This document shows, piece by piece, positions 58,543 through 64,000 of a stretch of DNA of 64,000 nucleotides. The stretch is from NCBI RefSeq assembly GCF_040545425.1, contig NZ_JBEPLW010000005.1; one strand, written 5' to 3'. The notes under the pieces are model-generated. The model was not told the origin of the DNA. It worked only from the letters and a program-made list of their open reading frames with translations, and searched no databases. The translations under genes and the position numbers were made by a program. Positions within the stretch are counted from its first letter, which is position 1, and each line of letters begins with the position of its first letter. The DNA comes from Bhargavaea ullalensis (lineage in GTDB: Bacteria > Bacillota > Bacilli > Bacillales_A > Planococcaceae).

Positions 58543-59337
58543 ATGATTGGGAAAATGACGGTGCGGGAAGTGAAGGATTGGCTGGAAGAAGCGGATGGAA
58601 GCGAGGAGTTGTTTTCCTCGCTGAGGGAAGACGGCCGTGCAGGCGTGCAGAAGCTGGTCGCCTCCTGGGAGCGCCGCCGGGAGAAGGCGGAAAAGCTCCG
58701 TCGCATCCACCTGGAAAAAGAAAAATTTGATGACGGCTTCAGGCGGGATCCGGACGGCCTGGTGGCCGGAGTGGATGAGGCCGGCAGGGGACCGCTTGCC
58801 GGCCCGGTCGTCACGGCTGCGGTCATCCTGCCTGCCCATGCACCGGCGCTTGTCGGGCTGGATGATTCCAAGGCGATGACGCGCACTGAACGGGAGCGGC
58901 TGGCTGCGCTTATCCGGCAAACAGCGGTCGCCTGGTCTGTCCATGTGCAGTCCGCCGCCGAAATCGACCGGGTCAATATTTACCGGGCGACGAAAAGTTC
59001 GATGGAAGAGGCAATCCGGGGACTCGCCGTGCGGCCGGACGCGGTCATCGCCGACGCCATGAGCCCCGATGCGGGCATGCCGTGCGCCAACATCGTCAAA
59101 GCCGACGCGAAGAGCCTCGCCGTCGCGGCGGCGTCCGTGCTTGCAAAAACAGACAGGGACCGGTATATGGAGGCGCTCCACGACCGTTATCCCGAGTACG
59201 GTTTTGCGCAGCACGCCGGTTATCCGACCGCCCGGCATGTCGAGGCGCTGAGGCGGCACGGCCCTTGCCCGGAGCACAGGACAACATTCGCCCCGGTCAC
59301 CGAGTTTGCGGCCGAATCCAGCGGAATTCGGTCGTGA
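58543..59337 (+). CDS. rnhB: Ribonuclease HII
   Basis: 264 residues (about 255 in B. subtilis). N-terminal helical segment (VREVKDWLEEADGSEELF) as in Bacillus RnhB. Catalytic motif GVDEAGRGPLAGPVV near residue 72 with Asp-Glu-Gly-Arg; later acidic residues in LDDSKAMTRTER and VIADAMSPDAGM. It excises ribonucleotides from DNA. ATG 58543 is used; ATG 58555 is possible. Confidence 0.94.
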   Translation: MIGKMTVREVKDWLEEADGSEELFSSLREDGRAGVQKLVASWERRREKAEKLRRIHLEKEKFDDGFRRDPDGLVAGVDEAGRGPLAGPVVTAAVILPAHAPALVGLDDSKAMTRTERERLAALIRQTAVAWSVHVQSAAEIDRVNIYRATKSSMEEAIRGLAVRPDAVIADAMSPDAGMPCANIVKADAKSLAVAAASVLAKTDRDRYMEALHDRYPEYGFAQHAGYPTARHVEALRRHGPCPEHRTTFAPVTEFAAESSGIRS

Positions 59338-59350
59338 GCGTCAACATTTA

Positions 59351-59379
59351 TGGACAACTTATGACATGTTGATTACAAT
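59351..59379 (+). promoter_or_regulatory. Putative promoter of sucCD
   Basis: TGGACA (59351-59356), 17 bases, TACAAT (59374-59379). 45 bases before sucC. Confidence 0.6.
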
Positions 59380-59424
59380 GGGGAATGGCAAGAAATTATC
59401 AGCAGTTCGATTGGAGGATGTAAG

Positions 59425-60585
59425 ATGAATATCCATGAGTACCAAGGGAAACAGATTCTTCGCGAATTCGGCGTCGAAGTTCCGAAAGGGATGGTGGCAT
59501 TTTCCCCGGAAGAGGCCGTAAAGGCTGCGAAGGAACTCGGCAGCAATGTCACTGTCGTCAAGGCCCAGATCCACGCGGGCGGCCGCGGGAAGGCCGGCGG
59601 CGTCAAGCTCGCCAAGAATGTCGATGAAGTGCGCGAGTATGCCAAGGAACTTCTCGGCAAAATCCTCGTTACGCACCAGACAGGTCCTGAAGGGAAAGAA
59701 GTCAAGCGTCTCTACATCGAGGAAGGATCCGACATCCTCAAAGAATATTATATCAGCCTCGTCGTGGACCGTTCGACGGACCGCGTTGTCCTGATGGGCT
59801 CCGAAGAGGGCGGCATGGACATCGAGGAAGTGGCGGAAACCAATCCTGAAAAAATCTTCAAAGAAGTCATCGATCCGGTTGTAGGCCTCACAGGCTTCCA
59901 GGCACGCCGCATGGCTTTCAACATGAACATCCCTTCGAAGCTCGTCAACAAGGCTGCGAAGCTTTTCCTCGGCCTTTATGATGCCTTCATCAGCAAAGAT
60001 GCATCGATCGTCGAGATCAACCCGCTCGTCGTCACGGGCGACGACAAGGTCATGGCGCTGGATGCGAAGTTCAACTTCGACGACAACGCACTGTACCGCC
60101 ACCCGGACGTCGTGGAACTCCGCGACTTCGACGAAGAAGACCCGAAAGAGATCGAAGCATCGAAATATGACCTCAGCTATGTTTCCCTCGACGGCAACAT
60201 CGGCTGCATGGTCAACGGTGCGGGCCTTGCCATGTCCACAATGGACACGATCAACTTCTACGGCGGAAGGCCGGCAAACTTCCTGGACGTTGGGGGCGGC
60301 GCGACGGCCGAGAAAGTGACCGAAGCGTTCAAGATCATCCTGTCCGATCCAAACGTCAAAGGGATCTTCGTCAATATCTTCGGCGGCATCATGAAGTGCG
60401 ACATCATCGCGGAAGGCGTCATCCAGGCCACGAAGCAGCTCGGCCTTGAAGTGCCGCTCGTCGTGCGTCTTGAAGGCACGAACGTTGACGCGGGCAAGAA
60501 ACTTCTGAACGAATCCGGACTGAACATCACTTCTGCCGACTCCATGGCGGACGGTGCACAAAAAATTGTCGAACTCGTAGGCTAA
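59425..60585 (+). CDS. sucC: Succinyl-CoA synthetase beta subunit
   Basis: 386 residues. ATP-grasp fold: MNIHEYQGKQILREFGVEVP at the start, AQIHAGGRGKAGGVKLAKN near 45, NPLVVTGDDKVMALDAK near 198, and the C-terminal GGGATAEKVTEAFK then NIFGGIMKCDIIAEG segment, whose gatekeeping loop binds CoA-linked phosphate. With SucD it interconverts succinyl-CoA and succinate in the TCA cycle. TTGGAGGATG before the ATG. Confidence 0.97.
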   Translation: MNIHEYQGKQILREFGVEVPKGMVAFSPEEAVKAAKELGSNVTVVKAQIHAGGRGKAGGVKLAKNVDEVREYAKELLGKILVTHQTGPEGKEVKRLYIEEGSDILKEYYISLVVDRSTDRVVLMGSEEGGMDIEEVAETNPEKIFKEVIDPVVGLTGFQARRMAFNMNIPSKLVNKAAKLFLGLYDAFISKDASIVEINPLVVTGDDKVMALDAKFNFDDNALYRHPDVVELRDFDEEDPKEIEASKYDLSYVSLDGNIGCMVNGAGLAMSTMDTINFYGGRPANFLDVGGGATAEKVTEAFKIILSDPNVKGIFVNIFGGIMKCDIIAEGVIQATKQLGLEVPLVVRLEGTNVDAGKKLLNESGLNITSADSMADGAQKIVELVG

Positions 60586-60601
60586 GAAAGGCGGGAAAAC
60601 G

Positions 60602-61504
60602 ATGGGCATTTATATCGATAAAGATACAAAAGTTCTGGTACAGGGAATCACGGGCTCCACAGCCCTCTTCCATACGAAACAAATGATCGAATACGGCACG
60701 AAGATCGTGGGCGGCGTGACGCCGGGCAAAGGCGGCACGGAAGTCGAAGGGGTTCCGGTCTTCAACACGGTCGAAGAGGCGGTCAAGGCGACGGGCGCGA
60801 ACGTTTCCGTCATCTACGTTCCGGCTCCATTCGCAGCCGATGCAATCCTTGAAGCGGTCGATGCGGAACTCGACATGACCATCTGCATCACCGAGCACAT
60901 TCCAGTGCTCGACATGGTGAAAGTCGTCCGCTACATGGAAGGCAAGAAAACCCGCCTCATCGGGCCGAACTGCCCGGGCGTCATCACGGCGGACGAGTGC
61001 AAGATCGGCATCATGCCGGGCTACATCCACACGAAGGGCCACGTCGGCGTCGTTTCCCGTTCCGGGACGCTCACGTACGAAGCGGTCCACCAGCTCACGA
61101 CCGAAGGCATCGGCCAGACGACGGCAGTCGGAATCGGCGGAGACCCGGTCAACGGCACGAACTTCATCGACGTCCTCAAAGAATTCAACGAGGATCCTGA
61201 AACACTGGCGGTCGTCATGATCGGCGAAATCGGCGGAACGGCCGAAGAAGAAGCAGCCGAGTGGGTCAAGGCCAACATGACGAAACCGGTCACAGGCTTC
61301 ATCGGCGGCCAGACCGCACCTCCAGGAAAGCGCATGGGCCACGCAGGCGCCATCATTTCCGGCGGCAAGGGCACAGCAAAAGAAAAGATCAAGGCGATGG
61401 AAGCGGCCGGCATCAAAGTTGCCGAAACACCGTCCGTCATCGGCCAGACGATGATCGAGGTCCTGAAAGAAAAAGGCCTGTACGAAAAGTGCAAAACGAA
61501 CTAA
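60602..61504 (+). CDS. sucD: Succinyl-CoA synthetase alpha subunit
   Basis: 300 residues. CoA-binding GITGSTALFHTKQMIEYGT near 15, PNCPGVITADECKIGIMPG near 125, and the phospho-His in MGHAGAIISGGKGTAKEK near 246. It abuts sucC with its own AAAGGCGGG site; a strong terminator follows. Confidence 0.97.
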   Translation: MGIYIDKDTKVLVQGITGSTALFHTKQMIEYGTKIVGGVTPGKGGTEVEGVPVFNTVEEAVKATGANVSVIYVPAPFAADAILEAVDAELDMTICITEHIPVLDMVKVVRYMEGKKTRLIGPNCPGVITADECKIGIMPGYIHTKGHVGVVSRSGTLTYEAVHQLTTEGIGQTTAVGIGGDPVNGTNFIDVLKEFNEDPETLAVVMIGEIGGTAEEEAAEWVKANMTKPVTGFIGGQTAPPGKRMGHAGAIISGGKGTAKEKIKAMEAAGIKVAETPSVIGQTMIEVLKEKGLYEKCKTN

Positions 61505-61508
61505 AATG

Positions 61509-61538
61509 AAAGTGCGGCGCATCTCGCGCCGCACTTTT
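61509..61538 (+). terminator. Intrinsic terminator of sucCD
   Basis: AAAGTGCGGCGC, loop ATCTC, GCGCCGCACTTTTAC. Perfect stem, starting eight bases after the sucD stop. Confidence 0.9.
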
Positions 61539-61570
61539 ACTATTATCCGGCCCCCGACGGACAGGAGGTT

Positions 61571-62461
61571 GTGGAGATCAGAGAATTTGAAGAACGGCTT
61601 CTCGCCCTGCATTATGCCTATCCGGCCCCGCTTAACCGGCTGGACCGTCTCCTTGCCGCGGATCCCGAGCTGGAGAATGCCGGCCGCATGGGCGCAGCGG
61701 AACTTGCTTTCCTGCTTGGCCTCGACCAAAAGAAGGCCTTGCTGATCCAAAGCCGGATCGCCCGGCAGGCGGACCCCCCGTACACCGAAATGTATGCCGC
61801 CCGCTCGATCATCCCGATCCCGTACACCCATCCCCTGTATCCATCTTCACTCAACCGCCTCATCGATCCTCCTGCCGTGCTGTATGCGGCGGGAGATCCG
61901 ACCATCCTTTCGATTCCCAAAAAAGCGGCCGTGATCGGCTCCAGAAAAGCGACGTCCTATTCGAGGCAGGCGATTGCAATGATCGTGCCGCCGATTGTCG
62001 CGCAAGGCATCGCGATCGTCAGCGGACTGGCGAAGGGTGCCGACGCGATGGCGCACGAAGCGGCCATCGCGTCCGGCGGCAAGACGATCGGCGTCCTCGG
62101 ACATGGCCTGTTCCACCGCTACCCGAAAGAAAACAACGGACTTTATGAAGTGATGGGGAGCGAACACCTTCTCCTGACGGAATACCCTCCATATGCCGGA
62201 CCGAAAAGGTGGCAGTTCCCGATGCGCAACCGGATCATCAGCGGCCTGTCCGACCTGGTCATCGTGACCGAAGCGGCAGTGAAAAGCGGCACGATGAGCA
62301 CGATCGACCATGCCCTCGAGCACGGAAAGGATGTCCTGGCCGTCCCGGGGGCCGTCAACGCGCCGCTGTCGGCCGGTCCGAACCGGCTTATCCTGGAAGG
62401 CGCAACCCCTGCACTGGACGGCTACACCGTACTTGGGGGACCTCCAGGCGGCGAGCCGTGA
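61571..62461 (+). CDS. dprA: DNA-processing protein DprA (Smf)
   Basis: 296 residues. A short helical N-terminus precedes the Rossmann core: PAVLYAAGDPTIL near 96, AVIGSRKATSYSRQAI near 117, IVSGLAKGADAMAHEAAIAS near 150, GHGLFHRYPKENNGLY near 177, FPMRNRIISGLSDLVIV and AVPGAVNAPLSAGPNRLI. DprA loads RecA on incoming single-stranded DNA during transformation. Oddity: AGGAGG ends only two bases before the GTG start, too close for normal initiation; ATC at 61577 would be better spaced, so the true start is uncertain. Confidence 0.92.
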   Translation: MEIREFEERLLALHYAYPAPLNRLDRLLAADPELENAGRMGAAELAFLLGLDQKKALLIQSRIARQADPPYTEMYAARSIIPIPYTHPLYPSSLNRLIDPPAVLYAAGDPTILSIPKKAAVIGSRKATSYSRQAIAMIVPPIVAQGIAIVSGLAKGADAMAHEAAIASGGKTIGVLGHGLFHRYPKENNGLYEVMGSEHLLLTEYPPYAGPKRWQFPMRNRIISGLSDLVIVTEAAVKSGTMSTIDHALEHGKDVLAVPGAVNAPLSAGPNRLILEGATPALDGYTVLGGPPGGEP

Positions 62462-62483
62462 AACGGGCGAAAACCGAAAATGG

Positions 62484-62512
62484 TTGCATTTAAATAGAAG
62501 TTATATTACATT
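62484..62512 (+). promoter_or_regulatory. Promoter of topA
   Basis: TTGCAT (62484-62489), 17 bases, TACATT (62507-62512), in an A/T-rich island. GTTGCA (62483-62488) and TGCAAC (62514-62519) form an inverted repeat that spans it. Confidence 0.6.
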
Positions 62513-62568
62513 TTGCAACAGGACTTTCTTTACAATGGCAATGCCAACCTCGACAGGAGGCAGTTTGA

Positions 62569-64000
62569 ATGGCGGATTATCTCGTCATCGTCGAATCGCC
62601 CGCAAAGGCGAAGACGATTGAAAAATATCTAGGAAAGAAATACAAAGTGAAAGCGTCTGTCGGCCATGTCATCGACCTGCCGCGCAGCCAGATGGGCGTG
62701 GACGTCGAACACGGCTACCAGCCGAAGTACATCACGATCCGTGGCAAGGGTCCGGTTCTGCAGGAACTGAAGACCGCAGCAAAAAAAGCGAAGAAAGTCT
62801 TCCTTGCATCTGACCCCGACCGCGAAGGGGAAGCGATCGCCTGGCACCTCGCACAGGCGCTTGGCATCGATGAAAACACCGATTGCCGGGTCGTCTTCAA
62901 CGAAATCACCAAAGACGCAATCGTGGAATCGTTCAAGCATCCGCGGCCGATCAACCGCGACCGTGTCGACGCCCAGCAGGCCCGCCGCGTGCTCGACCGG
63001 CTCGTCGGCTACAACATCAGCCCGATTCTATGGAAGAAAGTGAAGAAGGGCCTGTCCGCGGGGCGCGTGCAATCGGTTGCACTCCGGCTCATCATCGACC
63101 GGGAAAACGAAATCCGGGTGTTCAAGCCGGAAGAATACTGGTCGATCACCGGCACGTTCGGCAAAGGCAAAAAGGAATTCACCGCCGGCTATCACGGCGA
63201 TGGCAAAAAGAAAGTGAAGCTGCCGGACCGGGCGTCCGTCGACAAGGTGCTCGGCCAGCTGAAAGGCGACGAGTTCGAAGTGGCGGAACTCATCAAGAAA
63301 GAGCGCAGGCGCAATCCCGCACCGCCGTTCACCACTTCGTCGCTCCAGCAGGAAGCCGCACGCAAGCTCAACTTCCGCGCCCGCAAGACGATGATGCTCG
63401 CCCAACAGCTCTATGAAGGGATCAACGTCGGCAAGGAAGGAAGCGTCGGACTCATCACTTACATGAGAACCGACTCGACCCGGATTTCCGACACCGCGAA
63501 AAAAGAGGCGGGAGACTTCATCGATTCGGAATACGGCAAGGAGTTCGGGGCACCGGGTGAGCGGCAGTCGAAACAGAAAAATGCGCAGGATGCCCACGAG
63601 GCGATCCGGCCGACGTCGGTTCTCCGCACGCCTGCATCGCTCAAGGCGGTGCTGTCCAACGACCAGTTCAAGCTGTACCGGCTCATCTGGGAACGTTTCA
63701 TCGCCAGCCGCATGGCGCCGGCGGTCCTGGACACCGTCACGGCGGACCTCGTCCAGGGCGACGTCATGTTCCGAGCGACCGGCTCACAGATCAAATTCCC
63801 CGGCTTCATGAAAGTGTACGTGGAAGGGGAAGACGACAAGTCGGACGAGAAGGAAAAAATGCTTCCGCCGATGGAGAAAGGCGACATCGTGAAGAGCGTC
63901 AAAGTGGAACCGAAGCAGCACTTCACTCAGCCGCCTCCGCGCTACACGGAAGCCCGGCTCGTCAAGACGCTCGAAGAGCTCGGCATCGGCCGCCCGTCGA
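62569..64000 (+). CDS. topA: DNA topoisomerase I, N-terminal 477 codons (truncated by window edge)
   Basis: ATG 62569 with AGGAGG eight bases ahead. TOPRIM domain: IVESPAKAKTIEKYLGKKY at the start, then LASDPDREGEAIAWHLAQ near 80 with the acidic metal residues. The catalytic Tyr298 is in GLITYMRTDSTR. QNAQDAHEAIRPTS-type residues follow (AQDAHEAIRPTSVLRTP). It relaxes negative supercoils. The zinc-ribbon C-terminus lies beyond the window. dprA-topA order is conserved. Confidence 0.97.
   Translation, partial: MADYLVIVESPAKAKTIEKYLGKKYKVKASVGHVIDLPRSQMGVDVEHGYQPKYITIRGKGPVLQELKTAAKKAKKVFLASDPDREGEAIAWHLAQALGIDENTDCRVVFNEITKDAIVESFKHPRPINRDRVDAQQARRVLDRLVGYNISPILWKKVKKGLSAGRVQSVALRLIIDRENEIRVFKPEEYWSITGTFGKGKKEFTAGYHGDGKKKVKLPDRASVDKVLGQLKGDEFEVAELIKKERRRNPAPPFTTSSLQQEAARKLNFRARKTMMLAQQLYEGINVGKEGSVGLITYMRTDSTRISDTAKKEAGDFIDSEYGKEFGAPGERQSKQKNAQDAHEAIRPTSVLRTPASLKAVLSNDQFKLYRLIWERFIASRMAPAVLDTVTADLVQGDVMFRATGSQIKFPGFMKVYVEGEDDKSDEKEKMLPPMEKGDIVKSVKVEPKQHFTQPPPRYTEARLVKTLEELGIGRPS

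Overview
The window is a strand-coherent stretch of housekeeping chromosome from a GC-rich, endospore-lineage member of the Bacillales. Gene order follows the Bacillus subtilis ylmH-divIVA-ileS to topA arc almost gene for gene. PyrR attenuators, an isoleucine T-box, a FapR operator, an L19-type leader region, spoVM and a CotA-type oxidase all fit Firmicutes. The high GC suggests Planococcaceae (something like Bhargavaea), but that is inference from composition and synteny, not from a search.

Layout. 1-166: 3' end of a group II intron (end of its reverse transcriptase, then domains V and VI). 304-4819: ylmH, divIVA and T-box-controlled ileS. 4820-5378: gene-free repeat region. 5379-18486: lspA, rluD and the complete pyrimidine operon pyrR-pyrP-pyrB-pyrC-carA-carB-pyrK-pyrD-pyrF-pyrE, with PyrR-type attenuators before pyrR and before pyrB. 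18487-22690: accessory patch with repeats, a converging cotA-like multicopper oxidase and an erythromycin-esterase-family gene. 22689-37257: rqcH (minus), gmk, rpoZ, coaBC, priA, def, fmt, rsmB, prpC, prkC, rsgA, rpe, thiN, spoVM, rpmB (minus). 37482-43276: yloU, yloV, sdaAB, sdaAA, recG. 43401-46994: FapR-controlled fapR-plsX-fabD-fabG-acpP. 47054-54292: rnc, smc, ftsY, ylxM, ffh. 54311-58441: rpsP, khpA, rimM, trmD, rplS, lepB, rbgA. 58543-64000: rnhB, sucC, sucD, dprA and the first 477 codons of topA.

Most striking observation: CarA, the glutaminase subunit of the pyr-operon carbamoyl-phosphate synthetase, has lost two of three catalytic-triad residues (nucleophile Cys to Asn at residue 250, His to Asp at residue 335) and the glutamine-contact Gly (to Gln at 294), although the gene is intact, in frame and translationally coupled. 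This predicts an ammonia-dependent synthetase or one fed by another glutaminase. Other points of interest are a four-copy dispersed GC-rich repeat, a composite 42-bp repeat found in two intergenic regions that reads as 14-residue coiled-coil repeats on the minus strand, a CotA with a 112-residue low-complexity tail ending in a run of arginines, and a SpoVM with a 20-residue basic extension.

Functional grouping: nucleotide synthesis (pyr, gmk), translation and its quality control (ileS, def, fmt, rsmB, rsgA, rqcH, rpsP, rimM, trmD, rplS, rbgA, rpmB), protein targeting (ffh, ylxM, ftsY, lepB, lspA), phospholipid precursor synthesis (fapR regulon), cell division and signalling (divIVA, prpC/prkC), DNA maintenance (priA, recG, smc, rnhB, dprA, topA) and central metabolism (sucCD, rpe, sdaAB). 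Coordinates and starts were read by eye; promoters are matches to consensus only.
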